A stretch of 64,000 nucleotides of DNA, from contig NC_044552.1 in assembly GCF_007565055.1 (NCBI RefSeq), positions 38,534,069 to 38,598,068 of the forward strand. Reading direction: 5' to 3'. This document shows positions 53,206 to 64,000 of the stretch, piece by piece. The translations under genes and the position numbers were made by a program. Under the pieces are notes generated by a model, which worked only from the letters and a program-made list of their open reading frames with translations, was not told the origin of the DNA and did not search any database. The DNA is from Rhinopithecus roxellana. Taxonomy: Eukaryota; Chordata; Mammalia; Primates; Cercopithecidae. Position 1 is the stretch's first letter. The number at the start of each line of letters is the position of its first letter.

Positions 53206-54194
53206 TCTGGGAGTGCCCCCTGGAGAGAAGCATGAATGCACTGGGAGAGAGTGTGTCCACACATCCATGTTGCCCTCCTGGCAGGGTGCCAGGATTAGCA
53301 CATCTGTAAAAGACAGTAGATATGGGGTTTCTGGACAAGACCAGAGAACTATACTGTGTGGTTAGGACAGTGACTGGTTGAACAACTGTCTTCAAGGGGA
53401 AGCAGTGACTGGGCTGGTGTTAACCTGGAGGGGCACATCCTTGAGGAGGGCCAGAGGGCATGGAGTTTGCCACCTAGAATATTGGAACCAAACATTCCAA
53501 CAAAAATGCCATCAGCCTCGGCCTACTGAGCATATTCATCAGTGACTCAGATACACAGGGGAGAGGCTGTGCCTATTGAGTCTGCAGAGGCAAGAGGGAG
53601 AGCTGGTACAGGCCATGTAGACCTCTGTCTCCCAAGCTGTTGGTATCCCTGGAGGAGGAGAGAAGATGATTTCAAGCTTCAATGAGATGACTTCTGGCAA
53701 ACAAAAGTAGTCATTGCTTAGTAGAAGGAGGCATTTATTGGCAGGTAGGACCTGGCTGGACGCAGTAGGGATGCTAGTTTTGTGGTCTCCTGTCCCAGTC
53801 CTAGACACTCTGGAGTCTGGGCTTTAAATCCCATAAGGCCCCTGGCTGAGTCAGCCTCAAATAGCTGCTTAGCCTGTAGGCTGCTTCCTGTGACTAGATC
53901 CTTCAGAAGTAATATCAGAAATGAGATTTGTGAGCAGAGGCTGAGCTGGGACAAGAGTCGGCTCTGTTGGCTTGGTTTGCACTGTCACCTCCAACCCATG
54001 TGAATGCTTGTGAGTCTCCTATTAAATCTACTCCAAAGCCTTAGCTAAAAGACATCCATGTCACTACTACTTACGTATTGGCAGGAATTAGTTTCTTGGT
54101 TCCCAGACCAAGGACTAAGAAGAACCCAAGAGGGGCTAAGGAACCACCCAAGAGAGACTGGCACCCAGGGGCCTCTGCAAAGTCAGGTGGGAGG
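53206..54194. other. Unique sequence, nothing recognised
   Basis: About 1 kb. No repeat or gene recognised. Confidence 0.5.
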
Positions 54195-54640
54195 ATGGAT
54201 TATCTCCTGTTGCTGTTAGTTTCCTAACAAATGACCACCAACTCTGTGGCTTAAAATAACACCCACTTATTATATCACAGTTCTATAGGTCAGAAGTCTG
54301 GTACAGCATGGCTCAGCTTAGGGTCTCACGGTCCAAAATCAAGGTATCCACCAGCCTGGGCCCTGATCCAGAGGCTGTGGAAGAGAATTCAGGATCCAGT
54401 GGCTTTCTGATGTCATCCAAGAGCCTCTCTCTGCTCTGTAAAGCCACCCTCGCCACTGCTCCCTCCGTTTTCAAACAGCAATAGTGGATCAAGTTCTTCT
54501 CACACTCGAATCTCTCTGACTTCCCTCGCCATATCTCTTCTGCCTTTCTCCCCTGCCTCATCTCTCTGACTCCAGCCAGAGAAAGTTCTCTGCTTTTAAG
54601 GCCCCCTGTGACTAGAATGGCCATATTTGCATGTAACTTG
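54195..54640 (-). mobile_element. Old LTR-like repeat (MaLR/ERVL-like), antisense
   Basis: CCTAACAAATGACCACCAAC, CTGTGGCTTAAAATAACACC, TATCACAGTTCTATAGGTCAG, AGCATGGCTCAGCTTAGG and TTTAAGGCCCCCTGTGACTAG give the layout of a common old LTR in antisense, related in style to 16437-16920. Confidence 0.5.
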
Positions 54641-54794
54641 TGGCAAGCTTTTATTAAAAAAAAATTATTTTTGTAGCATTTATTGACCTACAGCTGTAAT
54701 TCCATGTATGGGCTTAAGAAAAAAAAAAAGATCTCAAAAGACAAAGATTAAAGACGAGGTGGTAACTGGTGACAGCATCATTCCCTACCCTACA

Positions 54795-54862
54795 CACACA
54801 CATGCACAAGTGCACACACATACATGCACATACATACACAGACCCACACATACGCACATGCT
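54795..54862 (+). repeat. (CA)n-rich imperfect tract
   Basis: CACACACACATGCACAAGTG, then ACATGCACATACATACACAG: CA repeats broken by T and G. Confidence 0.93.
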
Positions 54863-55814
54863 GGGTGCCTACATTGAACTCTTCCTGGAATATCACACAC
54901 ACTGAGTAGATGTCATGAGTACCATCACAAGCCACCCCAGCCTAGGGGTATAACAGCGCCCCCATAACAGTGACAAAATAGTATTTCTTCACTCATGCAT
55001 CAACTGTGCGCACCACAGCCAGGAGTGCTAGGCCCTGTCTCTGTCCCTGCCTCACAGTTTAGCTGTAGAGAAGGATGAGTTACCCCTAGGAGAACACAGT
55101 GTCAGGAGGGGCACAATAGGAGTCAAAAGAAAGTGTACAAGCCCCAGTCCGAAGAGCTGAGGGAATATCCATCCCAGTTTTCACTCCACGAACAATTTTC
55201 CCTGGCTTCATTCCCCTGGAGTGAAGGTATCCACCAGCCTGGACCCTTATCTGGAGGCATGATCTCCCTGCCCCCAGGACTCCACTTCCAAACAGGGGAT
55301 GGATGACACATCACCCCTGTAAGAAACCCAGGGCTGGCATGTCAGAGCTGCTCAGGGGCACTCCTGCCTGTCAGCTGGCTGTCCTTGCTCCAGGGTTGGT
55401 GTCTCAGTGTGTCTGTGTGTGATCTATTCTAGAGTCACACACACACATGCACGCACGTGTGCACACACACTCCAGGGCTTAGTGCCAAGATCCCTTCCCT
55501 CCTCTCTGTCTCCTCTTTTGTCCATCCCTTGCTGGGCCACGGAGGGCCTTGGAGGGCTAGGCACACCTGTTTGGCACCCACATGACTCCACTGCTTCAGA
55601 GAGAAGGGGTGAGAGAAGCCTCCTGTGAGCTGGGGGAGCTGCCCCGTCTGGCCTCCCCCTTGCTTCTCCTCTTGGCTCTCTATCCTATCCAGAGGTGGAG
55701 GCTCCATATAACTCCAGTCCCTGCCTGTCCAGAGTGGCCCCATGATGCCATCCACGCATCATGAGGGAGGTTCCCAATTGTAACACAGGCATTTGATTCC
55801 ACTTACTAGGATGT
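54863..55814. other. Unique sequence with short CA tract at 55436-55470
   Basis: No repeat family or gene recognised, apart from ACACACACACATGCACGCAC at 55437. Confidence 0.5.
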
Positions 55815-56200
55815 GTCAATTAGGAACAGTTCTGGCTGTGCATAACAGGATACCCAAATTTTAATAATTGTATCATAAATACGTGAAATTATCTCACAAA
55901 ACAAGAAGCCCACATAGCTGGTCCCAGGGCGTAGTGGTTCAGGGATATCTGCAGGTCCAGGCTTTCCCCAGCATCTTCCTCTGCCATATTCATGGAGTGC
56001 CCCATTGTCACAGGATGAAGCCACAGCTTCAAACATTACACCTTCACACAATAGCACTCCAGGCAGATAGGAGCAATGCAGGGGCTTTGTTTTCACATGG
56101 CTTCTGTTCCAAGTATGAGGCGGTTTCAGAGCCCCTGTCAAGCCAAGACAGTCAGGAGTGATTGCGACCATTCACAGCTTAACGTTTTCTTTCCGTAGTC
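55815..56200. mobile_element. Old interspersed repeat, family not named (third copy)
   Basis: GTTCTGGCTGTGCATAACAG, ATTATCTCACAAAACAAGAAG, GTGGTTCAGGGATATCTGC and CACAGGATGAAGCCACAGC share order with 5576 and 48830 and with a dispersed repeat that I recognise but cannot name. Confidence 0.45.
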
Positions 56201-56499
56201 TCCTTCATTCCCATGGAAGGAAGCTCAGAGCCAAGATTTGATAAGCCCAACTCATTTGCCGAGGAGGCTCAGTGTTCTCTTCCTGTGAGTTCTACCAGCC
56301 ACACCCATGCCCTCTGCCTATCCTATTCCTTTTTTCATAATCTCTTTCTACCCATATCTCTATGTGGCACTCCTGAGAGTGAAATAATGTCATGTAATGG
56401 ATCTGCAGTCCCAGAGGTGGGAGTCAAAGTGACTCTGTCAAATGATATTTCCACTAAATCTGGAAAGAATGTTTGTGATTCCTTCCCTTCCTTCGTTTG
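56201..56499. other. Unique sequence, nothing recognised
   Basis: No repeat or gene recognised. Confidence 0.45.
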
Positions 56500-56720
56500 A
56501 CAATTTCACACTCATCTTGTATAAATGCCAGGCACTGCGCATGGGAACAAAGACTCATGGCCCTGTCTTCATGAAACTCATAATCTAGTGGGGAGAGGGA
56601 CAACATCAGAGAATCACAAAAATGAGTGCATTGTCACGCTTTGTGATAAATGCTTTGAAGGACACACAGAGGTGGTGTGGGCTCTGAGAGCCTCTGATGG
56701 GGTCTGGGTCAGGGTGTGCA
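56500..56720 (-). mobile_element. L2 3' region fragment
   Basis: ATGCCAGGCACTGCGCATGG, GGCCCTGTCTTCATGAAACTC, ATAATCTAGTGGGGAGAGG and TTTGTGATAAATGCTTTGAAG are the L2 complement in order. Confidence 0.68.
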
Positions 56721-57379
56721 GAGTAAAGAAAAGCCAGAATCAAGAGGGGGTGGGGGTTAGCCAGGTCAATGTGAGATGAACACAGGCAGTGGTGGGCTGC
56801 AGCTGGCAGGTACCAGCTTTCCAGAGCTGACTGTGCACAACACATTCCAGCTCTGCTATCAGCAGATTTGTGTTGGTGGCTTGAAATAAGCCACAGAGGG
56901 TATATTTATACTACAGAAATTGGTAACCACTACAAATCAGGGCTTTCTTCCCTGGAGAGCCAGGAACATTTACCAGTCTGCCACCGAGACAAGGGGTGAC
57001 TTCTGAGCATGTGCAAAGCTGGATGCCCACAGTCATTATTTAAAGTCATTTCTCTACAAAGTTCTGCAGGCTTGGGCAGACAAGGTACAGATTCTCACCT
57101 GTCAGATGCATCATTAAACAACAGCTCTGAATCTCCCCATGCTTAGGGCTGTGGGGCTGAGAGCATTAAGTTCCGATGAGAAAGAGTGAGCCAGCATTTC
57201 ATCCTGATAGGTGTGACCATGGCAACAAACCATCGGAAGGGTTTTTCGTCTGTTTTTCTAACCCACAGAGTATTCTAGGTTTCCCTGGTGTCCCCAGCTC
57301 TCCTTCGAGTGCAATCACACAGTCTCTCCAAGCTCATCCTTGGTTACTCACCTCTGCAGACCATCTGCTCAAATTCAAG
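56721..57379. other. Unique sequence, nothing recognised
   Basis: No repeat or gene recognised. Confidence 0.5.
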
Positions 57380-57720
57380 CAAATCTAATTTCTTCCCTCC
57401 TTGACTTGTGGCTTCCAGATCACTCTCTTCCCCAGATCCATCCTTCTTTTGTGACCAGCTCACACCTTCTCAGAAGGTAGTCTCCCATAACTGGGTACAC
57501 TGCATCCTCTACATTTCCCTTTTAAACCCACTTCCTTCAGGAAGCCTTCCCTGATTACTCCAACTCCACCTTGATGCCTCATTTTATTTGGTGTCTCTTA
57601 GCAGAGGTGCTTTTCATTTTCCTCATGGGGGCTAGTGGCTTTGAAACTATTTTCAAATTAATTTGCAGATGTGCAGTCAGACTTTCCCTTAGAGTATATG
57701 CTCATTAAGTTCAGAAAGTT
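57380..57720 (+). mobile_element. L2 3' region fragment
   Basis: TTTTAAACCCACTTCCTTCA, GGAAGCCTTCCCTGATTACT, CCAACTCCACCTTGATGCC and TATATGCTCATTAAGTTCAG follow the L2 sense strand. (TTA)n follows at 57736-57752. Confidence 0.62.
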
Positions 57721-57959
57721 CATCTCAATATTACTATTATTATTATTTATAACTCCAAACAAAGGCAAAAATGAGGTAGGCACTTGGAGACATGACCCAA
57801 AAGGGTAGTCAACTATTGTAAAGTTGTAACAGTGAGTTCTGGAAAGAAGGAGCGTGGGCAGAGGAGGAAGAACATGAGGCTGTTTTTCACCTCTTTGTCC
57901 AAAGGGAGACAAGGCCCTGGGGATGGAGTTGTTAAGCCAAGGTCAAGCATGGGCCTCCT

Positions 57960-58120
57960 ACCCCCTCTCCAATGACCAGCCGTGGGACCTTGGGCATTTC
58001 TCTCTCTCTCTCTCTCTCTCTGGGCCTCTGTTTTCTCATCCCCTCAGTATGACAGTAAAACCCAGCTCAGGGGTGAAGCGTGGCGGGTGAAAAACAGTGC
58101 ACGTGAGTGGCATGTAGCAG
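57960..58120 (+). mobile_element. MIR with internal (TC)n expansion
   Basis: GTGGGACCTTGGGCATTTC, then about eleven TC units at 57999-58020, then GGGCCTCTGTTTTCTCATCC and AGTATGACAGTAAAACCC. The microsatellite sits at the MIR pyrimidine segment that normally reads CTTAACCTCTCTG. Confidence 0.6.
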
Positions 58121-58269
58121 GGCACACCGCAGCACTGAGACTCCGACTCGAGAACCCATTTCCCAGAGGGGAAAGAAGAAGGTCTGGCTCCTGTCCCCAC
58201 AGGACGCTGTGAGAATTGTTTATCCTTGTGTGCACCATCCCTCCCTCTCTGGATTCATCTGTTTTATTC

Positions 58270-58335
58270 ATCCTCGTTTCCCCACCAGCCTCTGCACATA
58301 GTAGGTGTGCTTACTATTTGTTGAATGGAGAGACC
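58270..58335 (+). mobile_element. L2 3' terminus fragment
   Basis: CCAGCCTCTGCACATAGTAG, then GTGTGCTTACTATTTGTTGAA, the L2 end phrase. Confidence 0.45.
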
Positions 58336-60674
58336 AATTGTGGAATATCCGGTCGTCTGAGAGCAGTCATTTATTTTTACATAAACGGTGAGGTTTTTCC
58401 AGCAGCGTTTCCCCATCTCCCTGCCTCCGCCTATAGTAGCGCATTCATCTGGGTCCCATTATTCAGCCTCTGACTTTTGCTTCGCCTCCTGGCTACCCAG
58501 GCAGCCTATGGCATCCTCAGCTGCGATGGACGCCCCCACCTATCGTCCCCCAGCCTGACCCCTTGCACGTCGTCCCTGCTGTGACAGCTGCTCTTTTAAG
58601 TCTGTGCAAATTCTCTGACCTAACGTGTCCCTGCCCTCCAATCTCAGTCTTGCGGTTGCTGGGCCACCCTGTGGTTTGCTGAAGGTCAGCTCTGGAGGAC
58701 TCCAAATTTTCTCAAGTGGAATCTAAATCCGGCCTTCGGAGGGGCTCAGTGGAGAGTGCCGGGTGGTAGGTCCTGCCCAGAGTTCTGGCTTCTTCCTCTA
58801 AATGGGACCTGCCCCCACCCCCAAACACCTAAGAGTCATCTAGCATCGAAGGGGCCCCTTCTCCTTTCATTTTTTCTGCTTCAACTCAGTTATTTATTAG
58901 CCAACATCTTGACTTGAGAGAGGCCCTCAGGGCCAGCAGGTTGGGCTCCACTTGAGGTTCCCAGTCCTCTCCAGGAAGGGTGACAGGAGGCTCGACACCC
59001 CCTGGTTTCCTAGAAAAAAAGGGGGAGCCATCAGCAGAGGTGGGCCCTGTCCTCATATACTCCACGGTGACATCCTTGGCAGCTACTGCCAGCTCTGTCC
59101 ACTTTGGGGAGATGACTTCCTCAACCAGAAACCTGAGCCCCTAACCTACAGCATAGCATTCCCTGTGGCTCTGGGCTCCCCTCCCACAAGACAGCTGCTG
59201 CACCCCTAAGGCCCTCAACAGTCCTCTCCAGTGATGGAAGCCAGGATGCCAATCCCAGGCTCTGTCCAGGCTCCTGTGTGCCACTTCCTCCTTTTCTTCC
59301 TTGCTGCTCCTTCCCTCCCTCCCTTCCTCTCTCTGGCTCATGAAGCCAAGGCTGTACTCCAGCCATAACTCAGAATTGTGACCAGATGACCATGTAACTG
59401 AATTGAATTCTTCTCAGTCATGACATCACCCTCATTCTAAAAACCTCTGCTTTGGCTCTGCTGACGAATTCACATCCACTTTCGGGTTTGGCTCCAAAGC
59501 CACTGGTCTTACTTGCTCCATATTACCTAAAAAGAGCTACTTATGTTCTGCAAACCTCCACAGCCTCTGAGGTCAACTGCAGCGCATGTACCGACCATTC
59601 CAATGTTCTGAAGCCCGTGATGCTTTTGGCTCCTCGGAGCACTTCTGCGGAAATCCCTGCAACCACTAACCAAGTATTTTTCAAATCCCCTTTAAATAAG
59701 TTCGTGTTTTCAAAACACAGAAAGCAATGATGAGGCTCAGCTACTCTCAGGCTACACCAGAAAGAGAGGAACAGGGACTCACCCCTCGCCACTTCCATCT
59801 CTCCTCTGTCTCTCATCCTCACCCTCCCACAAAATCTAATTTTCTGCCAGGAGCAGCTCGTCACAGTTTGAATAGTAAGTTTCATACGGACAGGTTCCTG
59901 GAAGGCGAGGTTTGATCCTTATCTTTGGAGAGTGGGCCACAGTAATAATACATAATAATGTAATAGAAGAGTATTTCCGTAGCACAGAATTTTAACAACT
60001 GTGCCCCAGATCCCTCCCCAGGCTCCTCAGTCAGTCATCTGACCACTCTGTGACATCTTCTAGTGTCATGAACACATAGGTCTCTGGCTCCAAGGCTATC
60101 ACTCCAGATGGAGGCTGTGGTGACTCAGTGGTTCTTTTGTGGAGGCCTTCTGCTTCTAACATTGGCCAAATAGCTCACAGGCTGCTCACAGGCTTCTCAC
60201 AGCCCTGTCTTGGTTCTGAGTGCAGATGGCCTAAAGTGAGCAAAGCATCCTTCTCCCCATCAACAGTGCAGGAGGATCTGCTTTGGCCCTAGAAACACAA
60301 TTCTTTTTCTCTTCCAGCCTTCTTTCTTGGGAACTCTGGCACAGGTACAGGTAACTTGTATTGGAGAGCATGGAGTAAAGGAGCATGCAAAAGGGCAGAA
60401 AGATCTAAATTGCCCACATGCAAATTATTTTCAGAATGTCCACACCTCTCTGGAGATAACCTATTGTCCTTGTGTTGAGCATATGCATTTGTACCTCTCT
60501 TTCCTTAAAGAAGTGACTCTCAAAGATGGCCCATAGTGGGAGCACCTGGGGGCACAGCCTTTCCCCCCGACCCGACACACACACAAAGATTTTGATGACT
60601 CTACTCTGCATTGATGTAGTACACTGCTAGTTACCCACTGTGCCAAACAAGTTTGTGGTACTCACCAACTCCTC
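58336..60674. other. Unique sequence, nothing recognised
   Basis: About 2.3 kb without a recognised repeat or gene. It is slightly GC-richer at 58500-59340. A short (ACAC)n run lies at 60575-60588. Open frames show no domains. Confidence 0.45.
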
Positions 60675-61118
60675 TGTAATGCAGGGGCTGGAAGACTGGG
60701 AACTATATTTCCCAGAATCTATTGCCAGTAGGCTTCTGGTTTAAATTTTCCAATGAGAGGCACTTACTGAGAGTTGGAAGACAGAAGGGAAATAGAGGCC
60801 ATAGGTTTCCTCCAGCAGTGGTGGACAGACACATTGGGTTTTGCAGACATGGGGTTTTGCAGCCACCTCTGATTTTTCCCCTGTGAATCACCTATCTTGG
60901 TGTTGCAGGTAGTCTAGTCATTGGTGGTGGTTTTCTGTGATGGCAGCATTCCAGTGTCTGAAATCTGGCAGTGAACCTGAGAGCCTGCCCCAACCTTCCT
61001 TTCCCTTCCTTCCTTCAGCCCTTTAAACCATCTTGCAAGCACTTGATTCTTTGTATGAACTCTCTTTCTCTTTGAATTACATGAAATGCAATGTTTTCTG
61101 ACTGATACACATCTCCAA
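60675..61118 (+). mobile_element. LTR-like element, family unknown
   Basis: AACTATATTTCCCAGAATC, AGGCTTCTGGTTTAAATTTTC and CAATGAGAGGCACTTACTGAG near the start. GAATTACATGAAATGC and CTGACTGATACAC at the end, where GACTGATACAC is a common old LTR terminus. The name is not assigned. Confidence 0.5.
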
Positions 61119-61498
61119 TATTTATTCATATCTTCTTCCTTATGAACAGAATCCTGATTTTAGCAGGGCAGCCATTTGTTCAGCTACAATGTCCAAATGT
61201 TACCATCCTGACTGACATGCCATCAGCAAAATTCTACTGGGCATTTGGGGGAAACATTTTGCTTTTCTGATGACAATATTGCCCCTTTGTTCTCATTTTC
61301 TCTCCTGTATTCCTGTTTTCTACTTTCTGGCTGGAATTTGGACTTAGTGACTGAAAGTTCAACAGCCATATTTTGACCATGAGGAAAAGGCCAAGGGAAT
61401 TGTAGAGACCTCAGCCCTGAAGGCTGCAAACCCCTAAACTAATACAAGGAACTACCTCTTCTGAAATTCTTACTTTGTGAGGGAAAAAAATCTTCCTT
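61119..61498. other. Unique sequence, nothing recognised
   Basis: No repeat or gene recognised. Confidence 0.45.
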
Positions 61499-61513
61499 AA
61501 ATTATGTGAGCTT

Positions 61514-61795
61514 GCCAGGCGTGGTGGCTCATGCCACTTTGGGAGGCTGAGGCTGGCAGATCACCTGTGGTCAGTAGTTCAAGACCAGCCTGGCCAACAT
61601 GGTAAAACCCTGTCTCTACTAAAAATACAAAAATTAGCTGGGCATGAGGGCAGGTGCCTGAATCCCAGCTACTGGGGAGGCTGAGGTAGAAGAATTGCTT
61701 GAACCTGGGAGGCGGAGGTTGCAGTGAGCTGAAATTGTGCCATTGCACGCCAGCCTGGGTGACGGAGTGAAACTCTGTCTCAAAAAAAAGAAAAA
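61514..61795 (+). mobile_element. AluS SINE with 5' micro-deletion
   Basis: The left arm lacks GTAATCCCAGC (it reads CATGCCACTTTGGGAGG). The rest is complete. Target duplication AAATTATGTGAGCTT (61499-61513) and AAATTATGTCAGCTT (61796-61810), one mismatch. Confidence 0.97.
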
Positions 61796-61810
61796 AAATT
61801 ATGTCAGCTT

Positions 61811-62411
61811 CTGCGTAGTCATCTTTTCTATTACTTATAGCCAAGAGTAGTCCTAGTTGACTCAGTAGAGGTGTTCATCTCCATTACCTCTTTGGAGAGC
61901 ACTGTCATATGAACTACACAAATCGAGTTGTGTTGAGATATAAAAGCAGTTGCAAACCTCTTCTGAATGGAGAATTCTTTCTAGAAGCTCCCTGGGCTCT
62001 CCAGGATGTATATGAATCAGTCCTACCTTGCTGCTTCCACAGTTCCCAAACATGTCCAGGCACGTCTGCATCCACTGGGTAGAGACACCTTAGGTCAGCC
62101 TTCCTGCATCAAAGTATGCATAGGTTTTATCTAGAACCTCTTAAATTCAGCTCTAAAATATAAAGTGTCTCATTTCTATAAGGCCTTCCTAGTACAATAA
62201 TCTGTTACATATAAACTGGGATCACAAATTCATTCAAATTTTTTTTTTTTTTAAAGATATGTTCAGGTTTCACTGTGGAACAAAACAGGCCTGCTTTGGA
62301 AAAAGTTATATTTAACATGGGTTCTCGAGACTATACTACAGTAGGAATAATAGTGGGTATAGAAAAAGTACATCTGTTTTTGCAATGCAGTGGGAGGTGT
62401 TTCTGCTTATT
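61811..62411. other. Unique sequence, nothing recognised
   Basis: AT-rich, with a poly-T run at 62240-62252. No repeat family or gene recognised. Confidence 0.45.
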
Positions 62412-62423
62412 AAGAGAAAATTG

Positions 62424-62705
62424 GGCCAGGTGCCGGGGCTCACACCTGTAATCCCAGCACTTTGGGAGGCCAAGGTGGGTGGATTATTTGAGGTCAGGAG
62501 TTCGAGACCAGCGTGTCCAATGTCGGGAAACCCTGTATCTACTAAAAATACAAAAAATTAGCTGGGCATGGTGGTACATGCCTGTAATCCCAGCTACTTG
62601 GAAGGCTGAGGTCGGAGAATCGCTTGAACCTGGATGGGAAAGGTTGCAGTGAGCTGAGATCGCACCACTGCACTCCAGCCTGGGCGACAGAACAAGACTC
62701 TGTCT

Positions 62706-62730
<25 letters not shown>
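62424..62730 (+). mobile_element. AluS SINE, full length
   Basis: Complete arms with a long A tail (about 20), then GA units. Target duplication AAGAGAAAATT (62412-62422) and GAGAGAAAATT (62731-62741). Confidence 0.97.
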
Positions 62731-62736
<6 letters not shown>

Positions 62737-62741
62737 AAATT

Positions 62742-63061
62742 ATTTTTATATTGAAATAAAGAATTTGATCCTGAACATGAAAGAGGATGGTAAAGGACAA
62801 AACCCCAATTGATATAAGAAGTAGTAAAAAGTTTATGAAAAGAGAATTTTATTTGCCTGGAACTATAATACCTGCAGATAATTGAGCCTCATAAAGAAGT
62901 CATTGAAATTTATTAAAATTTTGCCAAAGCTGCCTAGGTTTTTATGGGTTTATTCATACAATTTTTATGTTATTTTTTAAAATTATAAATATACTTAAAC
63001 TGTATTATTTGTTTTTCTAAATCTGTAGTGTCAATTATACATGCATACATACATACATACA
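62742..63061. other. AT-rich unique sequence ending in (ATAC)n
   Basis: No gene. CATGCATACATACATACATA at about 63040-63061 directly precedes the L1. Confidence 0.6.
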
Positions 63062-64000
63062 TAGTTTATATTTTTATTTCACTAGTTTTGGGTGAACAGG
63101 TGGTATTTGGTTGCATGGAAAAGTTCTTTAGTGGTGACTCTGTACCCAGTGTATAGTCTTTTGTCCCTTACCCCCTTCCCTCCCTTCCCACTGAGTCCCC
63201 AAAGTCCATTATATCATTCTTATGCCTCTGCTTCCTCATAGCTTAGCTCCTGCTTATAAGTGAGAACATAGAATGTTTGGTTTTCTATTCCTGCATTACC
63301 TCACTTAGAATAATGGTCTCAAACTCCATCAAGGTTGCTGCAAATTCCATTATTTTGTTCCTTTTTATGGCTGAGTAGTATTCTATGGTATATATACACC
63401 ACATTTTCTTTATCCACCTGGTTAATGGGGATTTAGGCTTGTTGTGTATTTTTGCAATTGCGAATTATGCTGCTATAAATGTGTGTGTAAGTGTCTTTTT
63501 CATATAATGAATTCTTTTTCTCTTGGTAGATACCCAGTAGTGGGATTGCTGGATCAAATGGTAGTTCTACTTTTAGTTCTTTATGGAATCTCTATACTGT
63601 TTTTCATAGTGGTTGTACTAGTTTACATTCCCACCAGCAGTGTAAAAGTGTTCCGTTTTCATCATATTCACATCAACATCTGGTTTTTTTAAATTTTTAA
63701 ATTACGGCCATTCTTATAGGAGTAAGGTGGTATCTCATGGTGGTTTTGATTTGCATTTCCCTGATCATTAGTGATGTTGGATGTTTCTTCATATGTTTGT
63801 TGGCCATTTGTATATCTTCTTTCAAGAACTCTCTATTCATGTCCTTTGCCCACTTTTTGATAGTTTTTTTTTCTTGCTGATTTGTTTGAATTCCTTGTAG
63901 ATTCTGGATATTATCCTTTGTCAGATGCATAGTTGCAAAAATTTTCTCTCATTCTGTGGTTTCTCTGTTTACTCTGCTGATTATTTCTTTTGCTGTGCAG
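63062..64000 (-). mobile_element. L1P (primate LINE-1) 3' end, cut by the window edge
   Basis: The antisense 3' UTR begins near 63062 (GGTGAACAGGTGGTATTTGG), followed by TAAGTGAGAACATAGAATG and the complement of ORF2 to the window end. At least 0.94 kb is present and the element continues beyond 64000. The poly-A is replaced by the (ATAC)n and T-rich edge. Confidence 0.95.
63697..63930 (-). pseudogene. LINE-1 ORF2 fragment
   Basis: A 77-codon open frame holds a C-terminal ORF2p segment. REMQIKTTMRYHLTPIRMAVI is visible at its end, matching the conserved segment just before the final Cys-rich part. Frames on either side are broken, so ORF2 is not intact here. Confidence 0.9.

Noticed and set aside
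1..64000. A previously undescribed gene system in this window
   Set aside because: Both strands were read for gene clusters, RNA genes and unusual coding structure. Everything recognisable is repeat-derived or non-coding. The items worth checking are the tandem arrays, the 32-bp duplication and the candidate regulatory blocks listed as findings.

Overview
This is a 64 kb piece of a catarrhine primate nuclear genome. The evidence is the dense Alu content (Y, S and J types), primate L1P 3' ends, and the usual mammalian background of MIR, L2, L1M, MLT1/MLT2, MER5 and MER20 copies and (CA)n microsatellites. The only young Alu (1-186) carries bases that I associate with the Old World monkey AluYR lineage rather than with human AluY consensus. 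Macaque, baboon or guenon is therefore a better guess than human, although rare human AluYk copies can share some of these bases.

I see no protein-coding gene. No open frame looks like a conserved protein. The long frames lie in simple repeats (TG tract at 2.95-3.59 kb, CCCT tract at 7.13-7.49 kb), in Alu antisense, or in unique DNA with no recognisable domain. The only protein remnants are LINE-1 ORF2 C-terminal pieces (15.2-15.5 kb and 63.7-63.9 kb) and a 19-codon start of a Tigger transposase at 9.63 kb. No tRNA, rRNA or snRNA gene was found. The window is best read as intergenic or deep-intronic DNA.

Layout: 1-9.3 kb holds an AluY tail, a 635-bp TG-rich tract with an internal 101-bp duplication, a shorter TG tract and a 360-bp CCCT tract. 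From 9.3 to 17.2 kb there is a nested repeat cluster (Tigger, L1M, MLT1, hAT, AluS, L2 split by L1M, MLT1, L1P, AluS). From 17.2 to 28.9 kb there are Alus, a 17-bp G-rich minisatellite at 20.2 kb, an MLT2-type LTR, an L1M 3' end, a MIR split by an Alu, MER20, and two MER5 copies in opposite orientation. From 28.9 to 46.4 kb the DNA is mostly unique. It includes a small CpG cluster with a strong CTCF-like motif (32.6 kb) and several AT-rich, repeat-free blocks that look like candidate conserved non-coding elements (33.7, 42.7, 45.7-46.1 kb). From 46.4 to 64 kb there are MIRs, L2s, LTR-like elements, a MIR split by an L1 with a 17-bp target duplication, two AluS copies and an antisense L1P that runs off the window.

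Family names are assigned from memory of consensus sequences without alignment. Alu and L1P calls are firm. MIR and L2 calls are moderate, and several old LTR or DNA-element calls are tentative. Edges of old repeats are accurate to perhaps 10-30 bases. Stretches called unique mean only that I recognised nothing there.
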